Source: Crambe crambe (lineage: Eukaryota > Porifera > Demospongiae > Poecilosclerida > Crambeidae). From it: DNA of 64,000 bases. This document shows, piece by piece, positions 1 through 10,856 of the stretch (within the stretch, counting starts at the first letter, position 1; the number at the start of each line of letters is the position of its first letter). The translations under genes and the position numbers were made by a program. The notes below the pieces were generated by a model, which had not been told where the DNA came from, searched no databases, and saw only the letters and a list, made by a program, of their open reading frames with translations. Where the stretch lies: the NCBI GenBank assembly GCA_963924555.1, contig OZ004583.1:744001-808000 (forward strand), read 5' to 3'.

Positions 1-440
1 GATGTTTTTATTGACTTCTCTGGAGTGTGCTATCATTTTTGCATTCTCAGTAACTAATAATGAGCTAGCTAAGTGCTGGAGGTCAGAGCACAACTGCATG
101 GTGTCATTGCAAGAACCTCCGGAGAAAATAACTCCAACAACGTCTCCATATCCACTTCTGGAAACTGTCACAGCAGTCCTCTCCTCCTGAGCCAATAGTT
201 TAGCAAACATTACACTCAATATCACCAATGCCGTGAGTAATCAATTCAACCAAATAAATCTCTTTCTTCAGATTGTTAAGTTCAGTTGGTTCCTTGACTT
301 GCCAACACATTTACTACTAGCTAGTATGTAGCATCTCTTCCTTGCTGGTATATAATTATGTAGAGTAGGACGTTGACGTCTTAAGGTGATCAGAAGAAGG
401 ATGCAAGCTACTCAGATAGATCACAGTGGATTCCCTGTTA
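1..440 (+). pseudogene. Receptor pseudogene copy 1 with inverted exon 1
   Basis: This is the first of four copies of a broken type A receptor gene. The start codon region is in plus orientation (bases 3-16), but the rest of exon 1 up to base 232 is the reverse complement of a type A exon 1. The splice donor GTGAGT at 233 and the exon 2 remnant from 272 are again in plus orientation. Exon 2 carries a stop soon after its start and has lost its middle. The left edge is cut by the window. Sister copies start near 10,787, 22,998 and 32,789. Confidence 0.7.
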
Positions 441-765
441 TAATGTTTCTTATTCACAGTAGAGCCACAGAGTAGCTAGATATGAGTACTAAAACTCTGT
501 CACAGACAAACATATTGTACCTGCTAATTGAGTCTGCTGGATCATGCATCGTTAAGTAGAGAGAGAGAGAGATCATTATCTGTATGATAGCTTGTAGCTA
601 GCTAGCTAGCTGGATCATTGACAAGTTTGTGAATTCTGGCTGAGAACTCCCTGTAGCCAAGATAAATCCTCCACATGTACAGTTATAATTATATCTACTC
701 ACCAACACAAAATAATTGACCTGTATAGCTACATGTATAAATACAGTTAGCTATTTCAAAAGTTT

Positions 766-923
766 TCAGATCCATAGTAAATCTAACTCTTCCTGATTAT
801 GGACTGTACAATATGTTTTTTTTATTGCTTTCAGTGCATGACTCACATATGCTGGGTTCACCTGAGTCCTGCATTGTGTATGACTCACGTATGCTGGGTT
901 CACCTCAGTCTTACAGTGTTGTT
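766..923 (-). CDS. Tail exon of interrupted type B receptor B0 with two NPAY motifs
   Basis: Read on the minus strand, an acceptor (CCCAG at 924-928) opens a frame that contains the tail unit T-E-V-N-P-A-Y-V-S-H twice and stops at 766-768. The same exon occurs once-repeated in B2, B4 and B5. The matching TM/tail exon lies at 4,940-5,218. The 3.8-kb gap between them is an insertion, a TIR element carrying a LINE. The gene is truncated at about 5,219, so B0 is a remnant. NPxY is a known PTB-domain binding and endocytosis motif; its use here is inferred. Confidence 0.55.
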
Positions 924-999
924 CTGGGACGGCATAAATTACAGAGCAAAAATTACCACATGCAATCCTGTCGGTAGCTATCTCATTCCATTGGCTATA

Positions 1000-3900
1000 C
1001 CGTATGGGTAGATATTTTCGAGGGATTTTAATTTCGTGGTTTTCGCGGTCACTTATGATTTCACGGAATTTTTACTCGAATAATAATTATAATATGATAT
1101 TTAGCGCATGCGCATTAGTCATTACGCTCATCAAAAGCAAACATGTGAAAGCTCTATTGCTATGGCCACCTGGAATTGTAGGGGAATGGGTACGAGTGAG
1201 CCCTACCTGAAGGTTCTGTCACGAACTGCGGATGTGATCTTGATCCAGGAACACTGGCTTTGGCCATACGAACTACACAAGCTATCATCTTACCTGTCAG
1301 AGTTCGTGGCCTTAGGCAAGGCAGACCACAGGCTAACGGAGGTGTCTGATCTCAATCGAGGGTGTGCTTTGGAGAAAATCACTTGATGTCACTAACTCTA
1401 GTAAGTCCACCACTTCGGATCGCATTTGCTGTATTGATATATCAATGAAGCATAATACCCTAAAATCACTTGTTATAGTTAATGTTTATTTCCCATCTGC
1501 TGATCACGATCAGGCAGAGTTTGTACAATGCCTTGAGGACCTGGAGGAGCTAGTATGTGGCTTCGACTGTGCTGAACATGCCCTTGTTATTGGGGGTGAC
1601 TTCAACGCTCATCTGGGTACTCTAGCTGGTCCCAGAGGTTCTGGTACTCCAAACCAGAGGGGACTATTGCTCAAGCAGTTTATTGATCGTAACTCCCTCT
1701 TTGTTGCCTCACATTCCCAATCTTCCATGGGTCCTGACTATACTTTTCACTCAGGGAATCACTTCACTACTATTGACTATATCATTACTAATCCCCTGGC
1801 TGCCGAGTTCCTGGTAGGGGCTGACTGTCTGGCTGAGCACCCGTTGAATGTGTCGGACCACCTGGCACTTACTGTCTCAATGTCACTCACCTCACATCCT
1901 AATCCTCGTTCAGAGCAGAATCCGAAGATTGATTGGAAGAAATCAATTGAAACTGGGAAGCTATCTGATTATGAGGCAGCGATCAAAGACATAGTGATAC
2001 CCCTATTGGACGCCACAAATGATACTGTGACGAAACTTGATGACGAAATCTGTCATGTCAGCAAATCGATCATCCTGGCTGCGGACAACGAAGGTAAAAC
2101 AAGGGAAAAGGAGTAGAAAAGATTACTTCAAGGATGATCACTTACGAGAACTTTGTAATGCAAGTAAGGCTGCATGGGGAGTCTGGCAACAAGCAGGCAG
2201 ACCACGCGAAGGCAAACTATGGGAGAACTGGAAGGCTGCTAAAAAGGAAGTACAGAAGAGACTAAACACATTACGTGCAAGACGGACCGACTCAAAAGTG
2301 AAAAGCTGGATGACAAATTCCGGGAAAAGGACAGCAGGAGATTCAAACTGCCCAGGACTGGCACTACTCAAGGATTAAAGGTAAATGTAAATGGAACATC
2401 CTCACAGATAAAGACGAGGTTATGAATGCATGGGTCAATCATTTCAAACACCTCAGTACATCCAAGGCATCTGGATCTCTAACCCTCACGAACCTGCGAT
2501 CAGTTATTTCATCCTACAGGCGTGCATCCTTTGACAATGAAGACTTGATTCTCGATTGTGATGTCACCATTGAAGAGATTCAAGGTTGTATCAGATCGAT
2601 GAAGAAAGGAAAGGCATGCGGTCCTGATAGAATCTTGTCTGAACATGTTATCTATGGAGGTGACTACCTGGAGTTGTGGCTGAAAAAGATCTTCAATGAG
2701 ATTATACGTCTGGAAGGAATACCTCCCAGTTTCAAGGACACGATCATTATCCCTATCTACAAGGGTAAGGGCAGAGACCCACTCCTGACGAAGAACTATA
2801 GGGGCATTTCACTTTCATCCGTGATCGGAAAACTATTTGAACGAGTACTACTATTGAGGATTCAACCCATACTTGAAGAGAAAGGAATCCCACACCACAC
2901 CCAGACGGCATACCAGGCTGGCCTGTCCTGCAATGATGCAACAGAGGTGGTACAGGAGGTGATAAGAAGCTATATTGATGGTGGTGCAACAGTCTTCCAA
3001 TGCTTCTACGATCTGGAAAAGGCGTTCGATTCCATTGAGCACAACGTATTGCTCAATCATTTGTACAGAGCTGGTATCAATGGTAAGGCATGGAGGATCA
3101 TTGGGGCCTTCTACGACGATGCCACAGCCAGTGTCCGTCTTGGGTTGAATTACTCCGAGGCATTCCACCTTGGGCGTGGTGTGAAGCAGGGGTCAGTCTT
3201 GTCTCCGCTATTATTTTTACTTGTGATAGACTCTCTCCTTGAGGAGCTAGAATCTACAGGATTGGGAGTCTCGATCCATGGTCACTATCTGGGCTCCCTT
3301 GGCCATGCAGACGATCTGAGAGGCGTGGCTCCAAACTTAGATATCTTGGAACAACAAGCCTCTATTGTAAGGCAGTTCACAGTTGATAATGGCCTCCGAC
3401 TGAATGAAGATAAACTGGAGCTTCAAGAGTTCTCCATACGTAGACCTCAGCCAAGTACTATGTCCATAGGTGAGACAACCATTGCATCTGCGAGTTCTTC
3501 TACCTGCCTGGGTGTAAAGTGGTCACATGACCTCTCTCCAACAGAGTCAATTAATCACAACATTGCTAAGGCACGACAAGCCTTCTTCGCCCACCGAGCT
3601 AATGGCATAGCTTATGGTGAGCAGAACCCGCTCTCGTCCAGTGAACTATTCGAGGTCTGTGTCTTACCTGTCTGTCTGTATGGCTCAGAAAACTGGATTT
3701 TAACAGAGCCAATGATCTCATCGCTGGATCAGTTCCAAGGTGAACTCGGCAAGAAAATCCTAAACCTTCCAAAACATCACTCCAATCTCATCCCACTAGT
3801 TGCACTCCAGTGGCCTACTATGAGACTTCGTATCCTTCACCGCAAGATCAGTTTCCTCTGGCGTCTCCTACACCCCAAAAAGGTGTCCATCAGTGTGGAG

Positions 3901-4822
3901 GTATTCAACTGTCTGAGGGAGAAAGATTCTGAGCCACTAGTGATTCAGCAGTGCAAGTTCCTGGAGCAGGTTTATAAGACCAATCTGACAGAAGTTATTT
4001 TGCAGCAAGAAGAGAATTTTGAAAATCATCTCACCCTGAGAGCAGTTAAAGACAAACTCCAGGCTGCTGATCGTGACTACATTTGGTCCCTAGTGTCTTC
4101 ACGTGAGAACCTTGCTGCTCTCTCCCGTGATATTAGTTGGATGAGACTATGGGATGAGGCCAGGGAGCAAGGTATTCGAGGCGCCAGGGCAATTGCCACA
4201 GTCCTTCGCGTTATCACCATCCCAGTGTTCACAGATGACTTTGCCTGTCCTGTGTGCGGGCACAAGTACGGCAGGAGCAACCTTCCTGCGGACCACATCA
4301 CCAAGGTTCACCTCGGCTGCGAACTCAAGCACCTGCTGCACCTTCTCACAACTCCTTGCGAGGAAACCTTTGAAAAGGCACTATCACTTAGAACAATATT
4401 GCACACAACTCTATAGCAAGTTATTGTATCATGTCACATCATAAGCCTGGTTATTTCATATTATGTTCTCTCTGTATGTATCCCTTGCGGGCTTTACAAT
4501 GAAATTTTGAATTTACGGAGTACTTCGACCTCAGATGGCTCTCTACAAGTATTTCAAGTTGCCACTATCGTCTTCTGTACCAGCTGAAATGGTCAAAGAA
4601 GTTCTGAAGCTTCCCAAATTTCTCTATAAATGTGAAATCCATTAACCATTGAAGGGTAACTAAAATTCCAGCTGCTCACGATCGCCTGTACTGCGCGCAC
4701 ACGTACGCGCGAGCGATATATTGCAACACACGAAGCGAAATTAAAATCCTCGAATTTTTAAAATCTAGCTTGGCACTGGTATTCACGAAATTTTAATCCC
4801 TCGAAAATATCTACCCATACGG
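1000..4822. mobile_element. TIR element with TA target duplication, carrying a LINE
   Basis: The left end reads CCGTATGGGTAGATATTTTC and the right end at 4,803-4,822 is its reverse complement; matching continues for about 40 bases. The element is flanked by TA (998-999 and 4,823-4,824). The uninterrupted site can be read in paralogous sequence at 14,960 and 33,770. The short end regions look like a MITE into which the non-LTR element at about 1,100-4,515 inserted. Superfamily was not assigned beyond the TA target, which is typical of Tc1/mariner-type elements. Confidence 0.75.
1108..4416 (+). mobile_element. Decayed APE-type non-LTR retrotransposon (LINE)
   Basis: Broken open frames encode an APE-like endonuclease and a reverse transcriptase. 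The endonuclease runs from about 1,155 (T-W-N-C-R-G) to 2,090 with G-G-D-F-N-A-H, T-I-D-Y-I-I and S-D-H-L-A-L. The RT part from about 2,340 to 4,416 is open. It contains the finger motif N-Y-R-G-I-S-L, the catalytic Y-D-L-E-K-A-F-D, the G-V-K-Q-G-S-V-L-S-P motif, the H-A-D-D box, and a C-terminal C-x2-C...H...H knuckle (4,247-4,310). Frames shift near 1,364 and 2,095 and again before 2,340, so the copy is inactive. Clade was not assigned. The element lies inside the TIR element at 1,000-4,822. Confidence 0.85.
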
Positions 4823-4939
4823 TAACTAACTAATGATTCATGTACAAAATTTAGCACCCTGGGATCTAATTTTCACAACATATATAGAAGAGAGAAATTG
4901 CTGTATTTTTTTAATTTTTACATAGAGTTGTGGAACTAG

Positions 4940-5219
4940 CTAGCTTTACCTTCTCTCAAACTCCTAACCACTGTGACATTTTCAGACTCCAAATTCGGAA
5001 GATTAGCAATATTGTCTTCTTTATCTGCATGTATAATAATATCAGTGATGCATGCATGCAAAGATCTACTTCATTTTTTATAGTTGGCAAACTTGACTCA
5101 CTGGTCTTCCTGGAGCATTTGTAACAAATTAATCCGATGCACAGGGTTGAGATGAGAGAGAAGACCAGTCCTATATCAAGATGTATTCTAGGATTTTATC
5201 ACCACCAAGAGGTCCCGTC
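4940..5219 (-). pseudogene. 3' part of type B receptor B0 TM/tail exon
   Basis: On the minus strand this matches the membrane-proximal tail of type B genes (C-Y-K-C region, then P-T-I-K-N-E-V-R-S-L). The A-tract has six A residues, so the frame stays open into the longer tail, unlike B2, B4 and B5. The copy ends abruptly at about 5,219, where unrelated sequence of the D module starts. The upstream ectodomain exons are missing. Confidence 0.6.
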
Positions 5220-5229
5220 GTCATAAAAA

Positions 5230-7015
5230 AAGTTAAATCATAAACCAAATCAGATATAGTAAAAGGAGCCTTTGTTATTACAATAAATTTTATCTCTTTT
5301 CTAACTCTAGCTAACTATTATCAATTCTCCGTCAGATTTGCACCCATTGACCTCTGAATATCTGATTGTATTGTTACAAGTATTTCAGGGGAAAACATTG
5401 ATGAATGATGTAGGGATGACTTAGATCAATGCTCATACATATGAAAAAGATTAGGAACAAGGGATGAATGGATAGGATTATGCTAGGATGAAGTTGAATA
5501 TGCCATGGCATGTTGCTTGATAATAATATCCTTGCATTCCCACATGAGGTCATCTCTCACTATTCTCAGATCACAGCTAGTGTGTTCTTGCTTGTGGTTG
5601 TTCATAGAAGAACCAGAACAGCTTTTAGTAGCTATTGAACTCCATGCAGCAGCTAATGGAGTCTGCATCATTGCATAGAGAGAGAGTAGCAGCTATAAGT
5701 GCTCTATCTGACAGTTATTGTTATTAGCTACTATCACTATCATATAGCCTAGCTGTTGTGTTATTCCAGCATAATTTTGAGAATAATAGACCTTTGTAGC
5801 ATAATAGAATAATTGGAAAGTTTGGGGGAATAATTAGCTAAATTGGCTTGGCTATTTTGTTGGATCATCTTCACAGGTAATGTTTACATGTGCCAGAATA
5901 ATCAGAGGTTTTGGGAGAATAATTAGCTACCAAACTTTTTGAGAGAATAAAAGGGAAGAAATTGGGAATAATAATATGGCAGGGCCTACTATGTAGCTAG
6001 CTGGATATAGCGCAGATGAGAACTCGTATAGATATCTATATAGAACTGTACAATGTGTTAATGTCTTTTTCTCTGTTCCTTTCAGCATGTGACTCTCATA
6101 TGCTGGGTTCACATGTTGTATGACTCAGTCCTGCATGGTGTAGCTATGACTCTCATATGCTGGGTTCACCTCAGTCCTGCATGGTGTATGACTTATATCA
6201 GTGACTTCATCATTCAAATCCAGTCGTCCACTGCATGTATATAGAGAGTATAGCTATGAAAATTGGCTGGCTTACATACCTATGGTTAATTGTCCATTAG
6301 CTATTAATATTCATAACATGCATGCATACCTTCGCTGGAGCTTGTTCATCTTGACTTTCATGCAGAAGATCACAGTTAGCAGCAAAATGACTACCAGCAG
6401 GAGCAGAAGAATGGCCACTCCAGTGGCTATTATGGATCCCTTGGCTATAAGTACTGTGCAACAAAAATCAGGGAGGCCACATGTCATCTCACAATCATCA
6501 TTATTGCAAGTACTGAAAATTCTTGAAAGAACATCTGTTATATTTTTATTTTTACATTCCATGGTTGGGTTTATACTTCTGCAGCTGGTTGCACATTGAA
6601 TTGCTTGAACCTAGTTGGTTGGCTCTCACTAACTAACGAAAAGACACAGTAGGTACGAATACAGCTAGGATAGCTATAATATTCGATCATGTAGCTAGCT
6701 GCTAGCCGGCCGACTGGGTTTGAAGTGCAGCTATAGCACCTGTTAAACTAGCTTGACTGCTGCTATAGCCAGATAGATAGCTAATATAGTTAGGACTGAC
6801 ATTGATCAACACATGAACAGGATGCATGCATTGAGGAAGAGTGAGTATAGTCTTTATAAAGTAAACATGGCTAAGTGCTATTACAAACATCCATACATTA
6901 GAAGTGATACTTAATTATTGCTATCAGAAACATCCATACAAATGCATATATGTGTGTCTAAGTTGAATGATCTTCCCAAATGACTCCATTTGGAAGTTTA
7001 GAGTTTGCGCACAGT
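5230..7015 (-). CDS. Module D1: small membrane protein gene, incomplete
   Basis: A minus-strand exon at about 6,325-6,560 encodes a short Cys-containing extracellular piece (C-N-N-D-D-C-E-M-T-C-G), a strong TM helix rich in Leu/Ile/Val (about 25 residues), and a basic stop-transfer sequence ending at a GTATGC donor in phase 2. A tail exon at about 6,085-6,185 restores phase and holds T-E-V-N-P-A-Y before a stop. The first exon was not found. The whole block is duplicated at 30,375-32,280 (D2). A frame at 5,483-5,671 is open but the D2 version is frameshifted, so it is probably untranslated. Function unknown; the NPxY tail ties it to the receptor family. Confidence 0.45.
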
Positions 7016-7036
7016 AAAAACATGCAGTTTCTATAT

Positions 7037-7066
7037 CCAAGCCGTAGTCTCGCAACGGGTCTGGCT
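7037..7066. repeat. Short inverted repeat AGTCTCGCAA...TTGCGAGACT
   Basis: Ten-base arms flank a ten-base loop. It marks the start of a roughly 250-base segment (7,016-7,300) that is absent from the other B/D junctions, so it is probably the end of a small mobile element. No coding content was seen in it. Confidence 0.4.
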
Positions 7067-7908
7067 TGCGAGACTAATCACTGTCATAATAATCACTGTC
7101 TGACCTGACATAGCTACCACAGTGCGCAGGTTCCCTGATCTACGTCATCAATAAGCCCCGCCCAAAACAGGAAGTGTGTATAATGTGTAACTTGAGTTGC
7201 CCATAAGTCAGGGAAAATGACAGTGAGAATTTTTCCCCTGTATAAACTGACTTAGACCTACCTGAAAATGCTGAAAAGAAAAAAAAAGAAACGATTTCAG
7301 TTACCCTTTAATGTTGTACTGTAGCGATGTTGTCTTCTTTATCTGCATGTATAATATCAGTAATACAAGCATGCAAAGATCTTGCTTTATTTTTTATAGT
7401 TGGAAAACTTGACTCACAGGTCTTCCTGGAGCATTTGTAACAAATTAATCTGATACACAGGGTTGAGATGAGAGAGAAGAGCAGTCCTATCCCACACCCA
7501 GCCCCTATCAAGATGTACTCAAGGATCTGATCAGGTCCACCACCTGTTCTGGTTGCTGTGACTGTGAAGGAAGAGACAGTTTTCATGGAGGTAGAAACCA
7601 TTGTTGTGCTTGATGGCTGTGCTGTAGAAGAGGTGAGGCAGTAGTTGCTTGAATTGAGTGGTGACACCAGCCCATCAAATTTCTCTATAAAATATGTAAG
7701 TTAGTAACAGTTTTCTCATGTATAATAGCTAGCTACCTTTCCTGAGATCAGTGGTTCCATTCAACTTAAAGAAGACACAGTCCACTTTTGTATTGGCATC
7801 ACACACTATATTCATACGGAACACTTCCCCATCATAATCCGTCCGATTGTATGTAAGGTTATCAGTGACCACCTGCAAGTAAGAATCTTGTAATTTAGGC
7901 ATGCAGTT

Positions 7909-7944
7909 CAGTGGCGGCTGAGGGCGGGGGCGAGAGGGGCTAGA

Positions 7945-7975
<31 letters not shown>

Positions 7976-9099
7976 CTTTTGGACCCATTGGACATTATAT
8001 AATTGACTAACTGCAGCAATAAACTCTACTGTCTAGTCACTAATGATTGCATTATTTCAAGTCATAAATGATGTTACACATTAGGCCGAACCAATTAAAT
8101 TTCCTGTTTCTCATCAGAAAAATCCAATGCTGCGTGCGAAAACAAAACCAAAACAAAAAACACAAGGACTTTCCAGCTGCACTGAGTTATGTAGCTCAGT
8201 GGCGGAGCAACTGGTCAGGTTAGTCAGGTTTCAACCTGACCACTATTTTTTTTTTCAATCAATCTATTTAGGCCATTGTGGCATAAAATTTTACCTTGTG
8301 TGACCACTTCATATTAACATAAAAGGGTGTGGTTAGGCAAAAGTGGGCATGGTTAGGAAAAAATTTTCCGCGCACAAGTGCACAGATATTTTCCCATGCA
8401 AACAACCTGACCACTTCAGTTTTTGTCGCTCCGCCCCTGTAGCTAGGTATATTTAATAGCTAGCCAGCCTAGTTAACTTGGTCTACATAAGCTGCTAACT
8501 AGCTAGTGTGTGTGCCATTAAAAAGAGCAAATTTTTTGTTGCCTAACTCCTTACTTGAGCATCTGTCACAAATTTCTCACAATGAGTCTCTCTATTATCT
8601 ATGATTAGACTGGCACAACAAAGTTAAAGTTTTGTTTGTGTTTTTCAATTTGGGAAAAATCAATGAGGGAGCTGATGAGAAACAGGAAATTAAATTGGTT
8701 TCGCCTTAGCAGGGTTTCATCTACTGGGGGCCGGAGGAGTGGGGGGAAGCTTCCCCCCTCCCCCCAAATTTTTTTATGTTCATAAGGTTTATAGTTATAG
8801 CTATACTTATTGATTGAAAGAAATGTAATCCTCTCCCTAATAGAGTATTGGAATTTGTGGAGAATTAGCAAACAATGAGTCCTCCAAAAAAAGTAGAGTC
8901 CTCCAAAAAAAAGTAAAATTTTCTTTCGTGCTCTGCGCGAGAGGGGGCACATCTCCCTCCCACACCCTCCCCCTCACTGTTGCCTATGGCCACATGATCA
9001 GTGAGCTTCCTCCCTCCCCCCCCCCCAAAGTGAATCGTTGATTCGCAATTTTGAGCCCCCCCCCCCCCCCCCACTTTTTGGAGTCCTCAGCCACCCCTG
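7909..9099. mobile_element. TIR element CAGTGGCGGCTGAGG with 5-bp target duplication
   Basis: The left end CAGTGGCGGCTGAGG pairs with the right end CCTCAGCCACCCCTG. It is flanked by the direct repeat CAGTT (7,904-7,908 and 9,100-9,104), and the empty site is seen in B2 intron 2. The element holds poly-C runs (7,946-7,974; 9,053-9,072) and a second element (8,197-8,439). No transposase frame is evident, so it is probably non-autonomous. Confidence 0.75.
8197..8439. mobile_element. Nested 243-base MITE, TAGCT target duplication
   Basis: Ends are CAGTGGCGGAGC and GCTCCGCCCCTG. The flanking repeat TAGCT lies at 8,192-8,196 and 8,440-8,444. It is nested in the element at 7,909-9,099 and shares its CAG...CTG end style and 5-bp duplication, suggesting the same transposase type. 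No coding content. Confidence 0.75.
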
Positions 9100-9239
9100 C
9101 AGTTACACTCACCCTGATGGTGATTCCCATAGAACTAGTCATAATGGAAAATCCACTGTGATCTATTTGAGTAGCTTGCATCCTTCCTCTGATCACTTCA
9201 AGACTTCCTACTCTACACTCTCCTCCTCCAGAACCCTGT

Positions 9240-9690
9240 AAGTGGTATTCATCACTACTGTGGTGGATCACTGGTGGTGGTTTTAGTGGGAGCTTTGCTG
9301 ATAGCAAGTGGACCATTTGATCAACTATCAGCTCTGGAGGAGGTGGTCACCATCAGCAGAAGTGGAGATGGAGATCTATTTGAAGTCAGAAAGCTCTTGC
9401 TTTAATGAGAGTTGTGCTTGAGATTTCAGCACTTACTTAGTGGAGGAGAGGGAGTGTGAAAATGACACCACACTCCAGAAAAGTGAGTAGCTTACAGTAG
9501 CTAGCTATAATATTCATTTCTACAGTTATATCATGGACTTATAGATTGCTCAGTTCAGCTGGTCCCCAGAATTCCCCTCACATTTACATTTACTACTAGT
9601 AGCATATCTTCCTTCATTGCTGATGATGGGGCTCTGATGGTGCTGGACTCTGTCACTAATGAGTATGGTGTAGGCAGAGAACCCATTATC
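9240..9690 (+). pseudogene. Inverted exon 1 and half of exon 2 of B1
   Basis: Exon 1 of a type B gene is in plus orientation at about 9,270-9,486 (signal peptide, then S-A-L-E-E-V-V-T-I-S-R-S-G). A one-base change shifts the frame near 9,385. Exon 2 starts at 9,541 and stops at about 9,680. The missing half of exon 2 is the minus-strand piece ending at 9,236. The segment is therefore a local inversion within B1, followed directly by a LINE insertion. Confidence 0.65.
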
Positions 9691-9703
9691 ATCTATCTCC
9701 ACA

Positions 9704-10587
9704 TTTTTTTTATTTTATTTTTTATGAAAATTTTGCAAAAAGCATGGAGACATAAAATAGCATAGCAAGCTAGCTAACATGTATATAATGCCCCCTACAC
9801 AGTGAAATTACAGAACAAAAACACACACACACACACACACACAAAAAAACAACAACAAACAAACAAACTAAAAGAAACTATTCAGATGACGTTTAAAGGC
9901 TAATAATGATGAACTCGAGTTCATATCCAGAGGCAGGGCATTCCACATAGTAGTGACATTGGGGTAAAAGGAAAATTCATAAGCCCTGGTCCTTGAGATT
10001 GGGACTTGTAAGGTTTCTGAACTGTAACTCCTCAAACGAAATTGAGGCAGTTTGTGAGTTACATGTACTGTACCATGCATCACTTGTCCAAATAGACTCA
10101 GTTTTAGTATTTTCCTCCTGCTTTCTAAAGTGTGCAGGCCTGATGACAGTAGTAGCGAATCATATGGTTCCTGCCATTGCTTGCTACTCATCCTCAGAGA
10201 GAACTTCTGAACCTTCTCCAAGGCCTTACACCGTGTCATTAAATGAGGATCCCAGACAGTCAGACTGGTGCAGCATATTCCACAAAATGGTCTCACATAC
10301 CTCAAGTATAGCTGTAACAACGTGTCCGAGTCACATACTCCATAGAAGCATCTATAGATCAACCCAGCTTGTTTGGTAGCTTTCATGGTGACAATATCGA
10401 TATGATGTGACCAACTAAGATCATCACTAAGCCATACACCCAAATATTTAAAAACAGACACTCTCTCAATTGGCTCATCTAATAGCATTAACTGCACATC
10501 TGACCACCACTTTGAAGTTTTCCTTGATACTACCATGAACTTGCATTTCTTGGCATTAAGATGATGTTTATTGATCCACTTTCCTTA
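9704..10587 (-). mobile_element. 5'-truncated LINE fragment
   Basis: The minus-strand frame 9,868-10,585 encodes the C-terminal thumb region of a non-LTR reverse transcriptase (F-K-Y-L-G-V-W-L-S-D-D-L-S-W-S-H-H-I motif). It ends H-L-N-S-F-F-stop, typical of CR1/L2/Jockey-like elements. The 3' tail contains a CA repeat (9,820-9,842) and A-rich sequence. The 5' end is cut at 10,587, where receptor upstream DNA resumes. It differs from the LINE at 1,108-4,416. Confidence 0.8.
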
Positions 10588-10856
10588 ATAGCTAGCTGAA
10601 TATAATAACTCCTCTAGTGTGCTTTAGTATGGCCACATACATCAGTCGATACATGTTCTTCCCAAAATCATATTTGAATAGTCTGTTATGATAGCTACTA
10701 GCTGTAGTCCAAGTTATGACTATCTTGCATAGCAACCATAACAGAGGCATTCTTACTATTGTACCAGCTAAAGTCAATGAGTCAGTTATGATGCAGATGT
10801 CTTTATTGACTTCTCTGGAATGTGCTAGTCTATCATTTTTGCATTTTCAGTAGCTA

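Larger units (their letters stand above)
7308..9240 (-). pseudogene. Type B receptor B1, disrupted
   Basis: Minus-strand exons can be followed from the TM/tail exon (7,308-7,670) through the third ectodomain exon (about 7,738-7,882) to the 3' half of exon 2 (about 9,110-9,236). TM and stalk resemble B2, with a six-A tract so that the tail reads on to I-A-T-V-Q-H before a stop. Intron 2 is split by a 1.19-kb transposon (7,909-9,099). The 5' part of the gene (half of exon 2 plus exon 1) is inverted and lies on the plus strand at 9,240-9,690. B1 cannot make a full receptor. Confidence 0.7.

Noticed and set aside
2851-3168. Minus-strand frames over the LINE
   Set aside because: They are shadows of the reverse transcriptase frame and have no domain.
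8605-8952. 115-codon minus frame
   Set aside because: It lies in non-autonomous transposon DNA, with no domain and no paralogue support.
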